Source: Vogesella sp. XCS3 (GTDB lineage Bacteria > Pseudomonadota > Gammaproteobacteria > Burkholderiales > Chromobacteriaceae). Taken from it: a stretch of 64,000 nt of DNA. A program made the translations under genes and the position numbers. The stretch spans positions 3,554,501 through 3,618,500 of the forward strand of contig NZ_CP085530.1 in assembly GCF_020616155.1 (NCBI RefSeq), given 5' to 3'. Of this stretch, positions 55,401-63,068 are shown one piece after another (the first letter of the stretch is position 1; each line of letters begins with the position of its first letter). The notes under the pieces are model-generated. The model did not search any database, was not told the DNA's origin, and was given only the letters and a program-made list of their open reading frames with translations.

Positions 55401-56859
55401 CGGCATGAGCGATGCCCAGCAGCAAGGGCTGTTCCAGCCATTTAGCCAGGCCGATGTTTCCACGCAGCGACGCTACGGCGGTACCGGCCTGGGCTTGGTG
55501 ATTTCCAGCCAGCTGGTACGTTTGATGGGCGGCGAGTGCATTGATGTGTTTTCGCAGCCCGGCGTCGGCAGTACGTTCAGCTTTACCCTGCCGCTGGCCG
55601 CCGGTGGCGGGCAGAAGCTAGCCGGGCCGCTGGCGGTAAACAGGGTATACCTGTATGGCGTGCGGCCAACCCTGACCGCGGTATTGCAGCAGCAGTTTGC
55701 CGCCATGGGCTTGCCGGTACAGCCTTTTACCGGCGTAGGGGCGACAGTCTGTGCCTTGGGCGAGCAGCGGGCGGGTGACGTCTGGCTGGTGGATATCGAT
55801 CAGCCGGGTTGGTCGCATGTATTTAACGAAGTGCACTGGCAGCCTGGCGTGTGGTGCGTATTGTTGAGTGTGCGCCACCTGGGCATGGCCGAAGTGACGC
55901 CTTTTATGCCGGCAACCATGCCAGTGGCTGCCATCTGGGTCAAACCGCTCACGCCGCAGCGCCTGCGCCATGGCCTGAAACAGCTTGGGCGTAAGCCTGC
56001 CCAAGTGCTGCCAGCTACGCCGGAAACCCACGAGCAATGTCTGGCCGGGCGGCAGGTGTTGGTGGTGGACGATGTCTTGCTGAATCAGGAAGTGGTGGCG
56101 GCCTACCTGATGGATGCCGGTGCCCAGGTGAGCTATGCCGGCAACGGTGAAGAGGCCTTGCACCGCCTGGCCAGCGAGAAGCCCGACGTGATTCTGATGG
56201 ATTGCCACATGCCGGTGATGGATGGCTTTGCGGCTACAGCACGTATCCGTGCCCACCCGCTATGGCGCAACATTCCGATTGTGGCGCTCACGGCCAATGC
56301 CCTGAGTGGCAGCCGCGAAGAAGCCATCGCTGCGGGCATGGACGATTACATCAGCAAACCTATCGACCCGGACAAGCTGTTTGCCGTGCTGGCGCGCCTG
56401 GGCATTAGCCAGCCGCCTGCAGCGGGGCAAATAGCGGCACTGCCCCCTGCGGCCATCGTCGCTGGCGAGGCTGCAGCGCAGATGCCGGAGCACGATGCCT
56501 GGCAAGCCTTGCAACACGCCGGTGTACAGCTGGAAGAGGGGCTGGCGCGGGCCATGGGCAAACGCAAGGTATACCTGAAATGGTTGCGGCTATTCGCCCA
56601 GAGCCAGGAGAGCTTCCCGCAAGATGCCGCCCAGGCACTAGCGCAGCAAGACTGGGTATTGTTGCAGCGTTTGGCGCATACCCTGAAGGGCGCGGCCAGC
56701 AATGTGAGTGCAGAAGCGGTGCGTGAGCTGGCCGAGCAGCTGGAGAGCAGTGTGCGGGATCAGCAAGGCGAGGCGGCGCTGGCAGGCCAGCTGGCGGCAC
56801 TGGTACCGGTATTCGAGGCGTGTCGGCAGGCCATCGTGCACTTGCCGGATAGCGAATAG
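52492..56859 (+). CDS. Hybrid histidine kinase with PAS, receiver and Hpt domains
   Basis: 1455 residues, inner-membrane sensor. Order: membrane helix (about 7-27); periplasmic sensor (28-300); second helix (about 307-330); HAMP (330-385); coiled coil; three PAS domains (about 425-530, 560-680, 690-810); HisKA with His823 in MSHEIRTPMN; HATPase (about 930-1050, with N and G boxes LLGNAVKF and GGTGLGLVIS); a degenerate receiver-like stretch (1055-1180) without the acceptor Asp; a true receiver with Asp1237 (ILMDCHMP); Hpt domain with His1396 (LAHTLKGAA). This is the full phosphorelay set of the BarA/EvgS type. Start ATG or a GTG three codons upstream. Signal unknown. Confidence 0.92.
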   Translation: MSLRHRLLLWFLLGSLLPVVFTGAVAYQQARESLLAGLFDQMRALTDDRVRELQHWRLSQADHVQVLAANPAIQQCKTRLGEAMRQHGPLSVAYGVARTTCSQALALGGLEGVDDILLADMDGRVVYSAKGRRDFGAELFHGELGRTVLADNVRKALRQPGMYFVPYEFYAPSGRETAFWLASMVEQGKVSGFFIISISNASLNPILTSREGLGQSGEVMLARQEPDGKALIMGPLRHHKDAAFQLHLTRRPAEPQPIFDALQGQRGAGLRLDYRGEPVLAAWAPVPGLGWGVEVKIDQQEALEPLRQLQWQVLQVLLLVALVISALAYWASQRLLKPLQALVQASVRLGEGDIHSRIQNPGTDEIGVLGHSFNSMAEQLAQSQKRLWNYAFELEAKVAEHTATLLQRQQQLEDAEQMARLGYYIVDLQTGEVSWSRQLSSLLDYPEQFDASEVLFLARIHPEDQARVLAAYQQAQTGQYHLNYRLQLAGELKYVQEQGRYDFSEDGEPLRRMAVIQDISHYVAILEEKTATLQALEQERLARAEQAVGHAEAKAQAILHAIDDGIIGLSMEGMVVFSNPAAASMLGLVVATLTGRALDDVLLHHNPEGEPFGTPGPLAQALALGQPCASQWELFGSAQREAFPVSYELHLLPEGHGNLAAVLYFRDISAQRASEAKLEQMSRAVTQSPAGVLITDTQGVIEYVNPRLIAMTGYSEQEILGQTPQLFKSGLTSEQTYQDLWHTLRQGNSWHGEMLNRRKDGRELWLMQMISPLRDSAGRLTHFISIQEDIGDQKALVQQMEAARLAAEAAAATKSAFLANMSHEIRTPMNAIIGMADLALRDTLPERTRQFLQKLLGSARGLLDIINDILDFSKIESGHLQVEQVPFDLEDVLGSLADMLAMRLEGKPVELVFDIAPGVPPVLVGDSLRLGQVLLNLLGNAVKFTREGEIILRIYPQDGGWHFSVSDSGIGMSDAQQQGLFQPFSQADVSTQRRYGGTGLGLVISSQLVRLMGGECIDVFSQPGVGSTFSFTLPLAAGGGQKLAGPLAVNRVYLYGVRPTLTAVLQQQFAAMGLPVQPFTGVGATVCALGEQRAGDVWLVDIDQPGWSHVFNEVHWQPGVWCVLLSVRHLGMAEVTPFMPATMPVAAIWVKPLTPQRLRHGLKQLGRKPAQVLPATPETHEQCLAGRQVLVVDDVLLNQEVVAAYLMDAGAQVSYAGNGEEALHRLASEKPDVILMDCHMPVMDGFAATARIRAHPLWRNIPIVALTANALSGSREEAIAAGMDDYISKPIDPDKLFAVLARLGISQPPAAGQIAALPPAAIVAGEAAAQMPEHDAWQALQHAGVQLEEGLARAMGKRKVYLKWLRLFAQSQESFPQDAAQALAQQDWVLLQRLAHTLKGAASNVSAEAVRELAEQLESSVRDQQGEAALAGQLAALVPVFEACRQAIVHLPDSE

Positions 56860-56871
56860 ACGCGGCAAAAC

Positions 56872-56899
56872 AAAAAAGCCACCTTGCGGTGGCTTTTTT
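56872..56899. terminator. Bidirectional terminator
   Basis: AAAAAAGCCACC, loop TTGC, GGTGGCTTTTTT. It serves the kinase gene and the convergent tRNA operon. Confidence 0.95.
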
Positions 56900-56908
56900 G
56901 TCGAATCC

Positions 56909-56984
56909 TGGCGTCCCCACGGGGATTCGAACCCCGGTTACCGCCGTGAAAGGGCGATGTCCTAGGCCTCTAGACGATGGGGAC
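56909..56984 (-). tRNA. tRNA-Glu(TTC), copy 2 in transcription order
   Basis: 76 nt with encoded CCA; acceptor GTCCCCA/TGGGGAC, anticodon loop CTTTCAC giving TTC, T arm CGGGG-TTCGAAT-CCCCG. Identical in sequence to the second Glu copy at 57070-57145. Confidence 0.97.
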
Positions 56985-56990
56985 AGATTG

Positions 56991-57067
56991 TGGCGCACCC
57001 GGAGCGATTCGAACGCCCGACCCTTTGGTTCGTAGCCAAATACTCTATCCAACTGAGCTACGGGTGC
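56991..57067 (-). tRNA. tRNA-Arg(ACG), copy 2 in transcription order
   Basis: 77 nt with encoded CCA; acceptor GCACCCG/CGGGTGC, anticodon loop CTACGAA giving ACG. Six nt upstream of tRNA-Glu. Part of a 161-bp tandem duplication. Confidence 0.97.
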
Positions 57068-57069
57068 GC

Positions 57070-57145
57070 TGGCGTCCCCACGGGGATTCGAACCCCGGTT
57101 ACCGCCGTGAAAGGGCGATGTCCTAGGCCTCTAGACGATGGGGAC
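57070..57145 (-). tRNA. tRNA-Glu(TTC), copy 1
   Basis: Exact duplicate of the Glu tRNA at 56909-56984, offset 161 bp. Confidence 0.97.
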
Positions 57146-57151
57146 AAGTTG

Positions 57152-57228
57152 TGGCGCACCCGGAGCGATTCGAACGCCCGACCCTTTGGTTCGTAGCCAA
57201 ATACTCTATCCAACTGAGCTACGGGTGC
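57152..57228 (-). tRNA. tRNA-Arg(ACG), copy 1
   Basis: Exact duplicate of the Arg tRNA at 56991-57067. First gene of the tRNA operon; a strong sigma-70 promoter lies upstream. Confidence 0.97.
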
Positions 57229-57265
57229 GCTGTTCTCGTTTGACTGTTGTCTTGCGAGAAGGCGA

Positions 57266-57294
57266 ACTATACGGAAGTGAGATTTGGCTGTCAA
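57266..57294 (-). promoter_or_regulatory. Promoter of the tRNA operon
   Basis: On the minus strand, -35 TTGACA (complement of 57289-57294), 17-nt spacer, -10 TATAGT (complement of 57266-57271), ending about 37 nt before the first tRNA-Arg. The best sigma-70 promoter in the window, as expected for stable RNA. Confidence 0.9.
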
Positions 57295-57396
57295 CACATT
57301 TCTGTAAAATAACGTAATCAGTAGCAGGGTGCTGGTTAGTCAGTAGCCGTTATGCGACAACATAAGCAGCAAGGACAGTGAGTAAGGCGAGGATAA

Positions 57397-57804
57397 ATGG
57401 CATTTGACGACCGATTTCGTTTGAGTAGCCACGCAGTGATCTGCAATGCGGCAGGCGAGGTATTACTGCTGAAAGCCAGTTACGGCAGCCAGGCCTGGGG
57501 CCTGCCCGGTGGCGCGCTGGAGCCGGGTGAAACGATCCACCAGGCACTATTGCGCGAATGCCGGGAGGAATTGGGTATCACGCTAACGATCTGTTATCTG
57601 TCCGGGGTGTATTACCACGCGCAGTACGATTCACAGGCGTTTGTGTTTCGTTGCGCGTTGCCAGGCGGCGCCGATATCCGGCTGAGCGAAGAGCACACGG
57701 CATGGGCCTGGTTTGCGCCAGCGCAGTTGCCGCCAGTGCAGCGCCGGCGGGTGGAAGAGTGTCTGCGGTTTGATGGCTATGTGCAGAGTGCACGGTTTGA
57801 CTGA
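57397..57804 (+). CDS. Nudix hydrolase
   Basis: 135 residues. The Nudix box runs from GGALEPGET through QALLRECREELG (about residues 38-60), with the REEL/EE glutamates for metal binding. AGGA at 57390 precedes the ATG 57397 at close spacing. Substrate could be a dinucleoside polyphosphate, NADH or nucleotide sugar; it cannot be told apart. It stands alone, followed by an inverted pair of the repeat motif. Confidence 0.9.
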   Translation: MAFDDRFRLSSHAVICNAAGEVLLLKASYGSQAWGLPGGALEPGETIHQALLRECREELGITLTICYLSGVYYHAQYDSQAFVFRCALPGGADIRLSEEHTAWAWFAPAQLPPVQRRRVEECLRFDGYVQSARFD

Positions 57805-57836
57805 TGCGGCCAACCCGTCTTGGCAGGTTGGCCGCA
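57805..57836. repeat. Inverted pair of the GGTTGGCCGCA motif after the Nudix gene
   Basis: TGCGGCCAACC (57805-57815), 10-nt loop, GGTTGGCCGCA (57826-57836). It lies exactly between convergent genes (Nudix and the small regulator), a terminator position, but no T run is present. Confidence 0.85.
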
Positions 57837-57842
57837 CGGGTT

Positions 57843-58055
57843 TCAGAGTGGCAGGTAGGGGGTAAGCTGGTTGATTTCGTTCAGTGCCTTGCGGAAGCGG
57901 GCGTGGGCACGGGATACGGTAGATTGGCTGATATCCAGCTGGCGCGATGCGGCATAGCCGGTCATGCCATCAATTTCGATAAGCCACACGGCTTCGCGGG
58001 ACTTCTTCTTCAAGCCGATCAGGTTGGCGATATGGTTGAAGTGTTCCAGTCTCAT
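57843..58055 (-). CDS. Small helix-turn-helix regulator, TrfB/KorA-like
   Basis: 70 residues, with a good CAGGAG ribosome binding site 9 nt before the ATG. The segment IDGMTGYAASRQLDISQSTVSRAHARF (about residues 28-54) matches the KorA/TrfB-type helix-turn-helix, where a Gly-containing 'dG' turn precedes Ala-Ala and the recognition helix QSTVSRA. TrfB proteins are best known from IncP plasmids; chromosomal singletons occur in Neisseriales. No plasmid or phage genes are around it. Target unknown. Confidence 0.72.
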   Translation of the reverse strand: MRLEHFNHIANLIGLKKKSREAVWLIEIDGMTGYAASRQLDISQSTVSRAHARFRKALNEINQLTPYLPL

Positions 58056-58211
58056 GATGTGTACTCCTGCGGGTGGTTGCGGTGGGCGAACCTGTGTTCA
58101 GCATAGAACGATGCAGGAAAAATGCACATATTTTGTTTGCGCGGGGCAGGCAGGAAAAAGCCCCGGGCGCGCCATGGGGTGGCAGCGCTGCGGGGCCGTT
58201 GGCCGCAGATT
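58056..58211. other. Gap between the TrfB-like gene and ppsR
   Basis: 156 nt, holding the promoter of the small regulator. An AT-rich part (AAAAATGCACATATTTTG, about 58115-58133) may be involved. Nothing else seen. Confidence 0.4.
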
Positions 58212-59033
58212 TTAGAAGCGGCGGCCCAGGTGGGCTTTGTGCATGATGGTAGAGGCAATTTCTTCGATGGACTTGTGCGTGGTGCTGATGAACGGCACGG
58301 CATGGTGGCGGAACATCGATTCGGCCTCGTTTACCTCGCGGCGGCAGTTGTCCATGCTGGCGTAGCGCGAATCCGGGCGGCGCTCGGAGCGGATGAAGTG
58401 CAGGCGGTTCGGGTCGATGGTCAGGCCGAAAATCTTGTTCTTGAACGGCAGCAGGATTTTCGGCAGTGTCGGGCTGCCCAGGTCTTCCGGTGTCAGCGGG
58501 TAGTTGGCCGCCTTGATGCCGTACTGCAGCGCCAGATACAGGCAAGTTGGTGTCTTGCCGGAGCGTGATACGCCCACCAGAATCACATCGGCTTCGTCCA
58601 GGTCTTTCAGTTTTACGCCGTCGTCGTGGTTCAGCGAGTAGTTCACCGCCTCGATGCGATGGTCGTATTTCTCTTCGTTGGACATGCCATGCGCCTTGCC
58701 CACTTCCAGTGTCGCTTTTTCACCCAGCTCTTTTTCCAGCTCGCCGATAAAGGTTTCGAAGAAATCGATCACCAGTGCGCTGGGAATATTCAGTGCGGCA
58801 CGCACATCTGCCTTGATGATGCTGGTGAACACCAGCGGCTTTTCATGGTCTTCGCGCGCGACTTCGTCAATGCGTTGTGCTAACTCCTGCGCTTTTTCGA
58901 CGGTATCGATAAAGGGGATGGTCTCGCGTTTGAATTCTTCGGTGTCAAACTGGGTCAGCAGGGTATTACCCAGCGATTCGGCGGTGATACCGGTGCGGTC
59001 GGAGACAAAGAAGGCAGAGCGGCGGTGTGGCAT
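58212..59033 (-). CDS. ppsR: PEP synthase regulatory protein PpsR
   Basis: Bifunctional Ser/Thr kinase and pyrophosphorylase of the DUF299 family that switches PEP synthase off and on by (de)phosphorylating a Thr next to its catalytic His. I use the ATG 59031-59033 with AGGACA upstream: 273 residues starting [17 protein letters not shown]. The P-loop-like [15 protein letters not shown] is near 152-166. It is divergent from ppsA, its substrate, the usual arrangement. Confidence 0.95.
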   Translation of the reverse strand: MPHRRSAFFVSDRTGITAESLGNTLLTQFDTEEFKRETIPFIDTVEKAQELAQRIDEVAREDHEKPLVFTSIIKADVRAALNIPSALVIDFFETFIGELEKELGEKATLEVGKAHGMSNEEKYDHRIEAVNYSLNHDDGVKLKDLDEADVILVGVSRSGKTPTCLYLALQYGIKAANYPLTPEDLGSPTLPKILLPFKNKIFGLTIDPNRLHFIRSERRPDSRYASMDNCRREVNEAESMFRHHAVPFISTTHKSIEEIASTIMHKAHLGRRF

Positions 59034-59176
59034 GGTGTGTCCTGTGCTTGGGTTGGTACGCTGGCATGAAGTCTGTGCCGTTTTGCCTTTAGCGGCAAGC
59101 AGGCAGATCAAGCGGGTGGCAGGATTGCCCGTGCTTTATGTAGTAGCGGCATTACATTTCCCTCTTTTATTCAGGG

Positions 59177-59198
59177 GGATAAACAGTATTTTTTATCC
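59177..59198. promoter_or_regulatory. Palindrome in the ppsR/ppsA control region
   Basis: GGATAAA (59177-59183) and TTTATCC (59192-59198), 8 nt apart. It lies near the middle of the 288-nt divergent gap, beside two copies of ATTCAGGG (59170 and 59210). It could be an operator; it does not fit the E. coli Cra consensus. A TAGAAT at 59274-59279 may be the ppsA -10 box. Confidence 0.4.
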
Positions 59199-59321
59199 AG
59201 TATGCTGAAAATTCAGGGAAAGCCCTGTGTTGTGCGATGCAAAAGTCGCTACGCAAACCGGGGCTTGTTCGGCTAGAATGCGTGCTTCCCTATCGTCCAA
59301 TCCAACACAGGAAGTGAAGTG

Positions 59322-61709
59322 ATGGCAGAGAACTACGTCATCTGGTTCGAGAACCTGCGCATGACCGATGTCGAGAAAGTAGGCGGCAAGAATGCCTCGC
59401 TCGGCGAAATGATCAGTCAGCTTGCCCATTCCGGGGTGCGCGTTCCGGGAGGCTTTGCTACTACAGCAGACGCCTATCGGGATTTTCTCCAGCACAACGG
59501 TCTGGCTGACCGCATCAATACCGCGCTGTCGAAGCTTGATATCGACGACGTAACGGAGCTGGCTCGTGTCGGCAAGGAGATCCGCCAGTGGATCATCGAC
59601 ACACCATTCCCGGCCAAACTTGATGAAGATATCAAGACTGCCTGGGATCAAATGGTCGCCGATGCCGGTGGTGCCGATATTTCCGTAGCAGTACGTTCCT
59701 CTGCAACCGCAGAAGATCTCCCCGATGCCTCGTTCGCAGGCCAGCAAGAAACCTTCCTGAATATTCGTGGCCTTGACAACGTCAAAGACGCCATGAAGCA
59801 CGTATTCGCTTCCCTCTATAACGATCGCGCTATTTCCTACCGCGTACACAAAGGCTTTGCCCACGATGTTGTGGCGCTGTCTGCCGGTGTACAACGTATG
59901 GTGCGTTCCGATAGCGGCGCAGCAGGCGTGATGTTCACTATCGATACCGAATCCGGTTTTGAAGACGTGGTATTCATCACTTCTTCCTACGGTTTGGGCG
60001 AGACAGTGGTACAAGGCGCGGTGAACCCGGACGAGTTCTATGTTCACAAGCCAACCCTGAAAGCCGGTCGTCCTGCCATCCTGCGCAAGACCATGGGCTC
60101 CAAGCTGATCAAGATGGAATTCACCGACGCCTCGCAAGCTGGTCGTTCCGTGAAAACCGTTGATGTGGCCGAAGACCTGCGCAAGCAGTTCTCGATCACC
60201 GACGCCGAAGTGGCCGAGCTGGCCCAGTACGCGCTGATCATCGAAAAACACTACGCCCGCCCGATGGATATCGAGTGGGGCCGTGACGGCCTGGATGGCA
60301 AGCTGTACATCCTGCAGGCGCGTCCGGAAACGGTGAAATCGCAGGAAGACCGCAAGGACACCCTGCGCCGCTACCGTCTGAAAAACACCTCCACCGTCCT
60401 GTGTGAAGGCCGTGCCATTGGCCAGAAGATTGGCCAGGGCACCGTGCGCATGATCAAGGACGCGTCCGAGATGGATCAGGTCAAAGCCGGCGACGTGCTG
60501 GTAACCGACATGACCGACCCGGACTGGGAACCGGTGATGAAGCGCGCTGCTGCGATCGTGACCAACCGTGGCGGCCGTACCTGCCACGCGGCCATTATTG
60601 CGCGCGAGCTGGGTATCCCGGCTGTAGTCGGCTGCGGCGACGCTACCGATCTGCTGCGTGACGGCATGCAAGTGACCGTATCGTGCGCCGAAGGCGACAC
60701 CGGCAACATCTATGATGGCCTGCTGGAAGTGGAAATCATCGAGCTTGAGCTCGACAAGATGCCGAAGTCGCCGGTGAAGATCATGATGAACGTGGGCAAC
60801 CCGGAACTGGCTTTCGACTTCGCGCAGCTGCCGAACGAAGGTGTGGGCCTGGCGCGCATGGAGTTCGTGATCAACCGCCAGATCGGTATCCACCCGAAAG
60901 CGCTGCTGGAGTTTGATACCCTGCCGGCCGACCTGAAAGCGACCATTACCGATCGCATCGCAGGTTACGCCAGCCCGGTAGACTTCTACGTCGACAAGAT
61001 TGCCGAAGGCGTGTCCACGCTGGCAGCGGCCTTCTCGCCGAAAAAGGTCATCGTGCGCATGTCCGACTTCAAGTCGAACGAGTACGCCAACCTGATCGGC
61101 GGCCAACTGTACGAGCCGCACGAAGAAAACCCGATGCTGGGTTTCCGTGGTGCAGCCCGCTACGTGGCCGACAGCTTCCGCGACTGTTTCGAGCTGGAAT
61201 GCCGCGCCATCAAGAAAGTGCGCGACGTGATGGGCCTCACCAACGTGGAAGTGATGATCCCGTTCGTGCGTACCCTGGCCGAAGCCGAAAAAGTGATCGA
61301 GATCCTGGCCGCCAACGGCCTGAAGCGCGGCGAAAACGGCCTGCGCCTGATCATGATGTGCGAACTGCCGACCAACGCCATTCTGGCCGAGAAGTTCCTG
61401 CAGCACTTTGACGGTTTCTCCATCGGTTCCAACGATATGACCCAGCTCACCCTGGGTGTGGATCGTGACTCCGGTGGCCCGATCGCCTCCACCTTCGACG
61501 AGCGTAACGAAGCCGTGAAAGCCATGCTGCACCTGGCGATCCAGGCTTGCCGCAAGCTGGACAAGTACGTGGGTATCTGCGGCCAAGGCCCGTCGGACCA
61601 CCCTGACTTTGCCAAGTGGCTGGTAGAAGAGGGCATCGAGACCATCTCGCTGAACCCGGATACCGTGGTGGAAACCTGGTTGTACCTGGCCAAGGAACTG
61701 AACGCCTAA
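59322..61709 (+). CDS. ppsA: Phosphoenolpyruvate synthase
   Basis: Converts pyruvate, ATP and water to PEP, AMP and phosphate for gluconeogenesis. 795 residues. N-terminal ATP-grasp domain (1-330), phosphohistidine domain with catalytic His422 in [11 protein letters not shown], and the C-terminal PEP/pyruvate TIM barrel ending [16 protein letters not shown] near 710. The Thr before His422 is the PpsR target in the family. AGGAAGTGAAG supports the ATG 59322 (GTG one codon earlier). Confidence 0.97.
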   Translation: MAENYVIWFENLRMTDVEKVGGKNASLGEMISQLAHSGVRVPGGFATTADAYRDFLQHNGLADRINTALSKLDIDDVTELARVGKEIRQWIIDTPFPAKLDEDIKTAWDQMVADAGGADISVAVRSSATAEDLPDASFAGQQETFLNIRGLDNVKDAMKHVFASLYNDRAISYRVHKGFAHDVVALSAGVQRMVRSDSGAAGVMFTIDTESGFEDVVFITSSYGLGETVVQGAVNPDEFYVHKPTLKAGRPAILRKTMGSKLIKMEFTDASQAGRSVKTVDVAEDLRKQFSITDAEVAELAQYALIIEKHYARPMDIEWGRDGLDGKLYILQARPETVKSQEDRKDTLRRYRLKNTSTVLCEGRAIGQKIGQGTVRMIKDASEMDQVKAGDVLVTDMTDPDWEPVMKRAAAIVTNRGGRTCHAAIIARELGIPAVVGCGDATDLLRDGMQVTVSCAEGDTGNIYDGLLEVEIIELELDKMPKSPVKIMMNVGNPELAFDFAQLPNEGVGLARMEFVINRQIGIHPKALLEFDTLPADLKATITDRIAGYASPVDFYVDKIAEGVSTLAAAFSPKKVIVRMSDFKSNEYANLIGGQLYEPHEENPMLGFRGAARYVADSFRDCFELECRAIKKVRDVMGLTNVEVMIPFVRTLAEAEKVIEILAANGLKRGENGLRLIMMCELPTNAILAEKFLQHFDGFSIGSNDMTQLTLGVDRDSGGPIASTFDERNEAVKAMLHLAIQACRKLDKYVGICGQGPSDHPDFAKWLVEEGIETISLNPDTVVETWLYLAKELNA

Positions 61710-61728
61710 GCGTTGCGTTTCTGCCCCA

Positions 61729-61777
61729 CGCCCGACTCGCCAAAACGGCTTCCGTTTTGCCCTAGTCGGGCGTTTTT
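61729..61777 (+). terminator. Terminator after ppsA
   Basis: CGCCCGACT (61729-61737) pairs with AGTCGGGCG (61764-61772), with an inner stem AAAACGG/CCGTTTT, then TTTTT. Confidence 0.92.
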
Positions 61778-61878
61778 CTTTGCTGATGCATGTAGTGCGC
61801 AGGTAACACCCCAGACGCTTGGGGCAGGGTGGTAAACTTGGCCAACCTTTCTGCGACCTACGTGATACGAGGACAATA

Positions 61879-62883
61879 ATGAGCAGCCGTATCTCCCTCT
61901 CCCGATTCCTGATTGAAGAACAGCGCCTGCATGGTGCCCTGCCGCCGGATCTGCGCCTGCTGATCGAAACCGTGGCACGTGCCTGCAAAGCCATTGCCCA
62001 CTCGGTAAACAAAGGTGCGCTGGCTGGTGTGCTGGGCGATGCCGGTACCGGTAATGTGCAAGGCGAAGCCCAGAAAAAGCTGGACGTGATCGCCAACGAC
62101 ATCCTGCTGGAAGCCAACGAATGGGGTGGCAACCTGGGCGCCATGGCGTCCGAAGAAATGGAGCTGCCGCACTCCATTCCCGAGCACATGCCGCGTGGCC
62201 GCTACCTGCTGATGTTCGACCCGCTGGACGGCTCGTCCAATATCGACGTGAACATCTCCGTGGGTACCATCTTCTCGGTGCTGGAAGCACCGGAAGGCAA
62301 TACCCAGCCGACCGAAGCCGACTTCCTGCAAGCCGGTAGCCACCAGGTGGCCGCAGGCTATGCCGTATACGGCCCGCAAAACATGCTGGTGATTACCTTT
62401 GGCCATGGTGTGTACGGCTTTACGCTGGACCGCGAGCTGGGCTCCTGGGTACTGACCCACCGCAATATGACCGTGCCGGCCACCACCGGCGAGTTTGCCA
62501 TCAATATGTCCAACCAGCGCCACTGGGAAGCCCCGGTGCAGCGCTATGTCAGCGAGCTGCTGGCTGGCAAGGAAGGCCCGCTGGGCAAGGACTACAATAT
62601 GCGCTGGGTGGCCTCCATGGTGGCCGAGGTACACCGCATCATCACCCGTGGCGGTATTTTCATGTACCCGAAAGACGCGCGTGACCCAGCCAAACCGGGC
62701 AAGCTGCGCCTGATGTACGAAGGCAACCCGATGGCCTTCATCATCGAGCAGGCAGGTGGTCTGGCTACCGATGGTCACCGCCGCATCATGGACATTGTGC
62801 CGCAGGGCCTGCACGAGCGCGTGGCCGTATTCCTGGGCTCCAAGGAAGAAGTGGCCCGTGTGACCGGCTACCACCAGGGCTAA
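61879..62883 (+). CDS. fbp: Fructose-1,6-bisphosphatase class 1
   Basis: Dephosphorylates fructose 1,6-bisphosphate in gluconeogenesis. 334 residues from the ATG 61879 with CGAGGA before it. Metal and substrate motifs: [13 protein letters not shown] (about 113-125) and later [20 protein letters not shown] (about 274-293). Lies next to ppsA, giving a two-gene gluconeogenic locus. AMP or other regulation cannot be judged. Confidence 0.97.
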   Translation: MSSRISLSRFLIEEQRLHGALPPDLRLLIETVARACKAIAHSVNKGALAGVLGDAGTGNVQGEAQKKLDVIANDILLEANEWGGNLGAMASEEMELPHSIPEHMPRGRYLLMFDPLDGSSNIDVNISVGTIFSVLEAPEGNTQPTEADFLQAGSHQVAAGYAVYGPQNMLVITFGHGVYGFTLDRELGSWVLTHRNMTVPATTGEFAINMSNQRHWEAPVQRYVSELLAGKEGPLGKDYNMRWVASMVAEVHRIITRGGIFMYPKDARDPAKPGKLRLMYEGNPMAFIIEQAGGLATDGHRRIMDIVPQGLHERVAVFLGSKEEVARVTGYHQG

Positions 62884-62923
62884 TGCCCGCCTGCGGCGAA
62901 GGTTGGCCGCAGCGACTGCCCAG

Positions 62924-62954
62924 CAAAACCGCCGGTAACGTACCGGCGGTTTTG
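62924..62954. terminator. Terminator after fbp
   Basis: CAAAACCGCCGGTA, loop ACG, and the exact complement. T run on the plus strand. A copy of AAGGTTGGCCGC lies 20 nt upstream (62899-62910). Confidence 0.9.
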
Positions 62955-63068
62955 CATTGTTCTGCTTTTATCTTCCTGCGTTGCAGCATTGCGCCTTCCT
63001 GCCCGTGGGCGAAACGCCTAAAATAGCGGCACAAACCCAACACAGCCCCTACGCTGGAGAACCCAATA

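Noticed and set aside
59193..62189. A 998-codon minus-strand open frame opposite ppsA and fbp
   Set aside because: Antisense shadow; no domain, no ribosome binding site, covers two firm genes.
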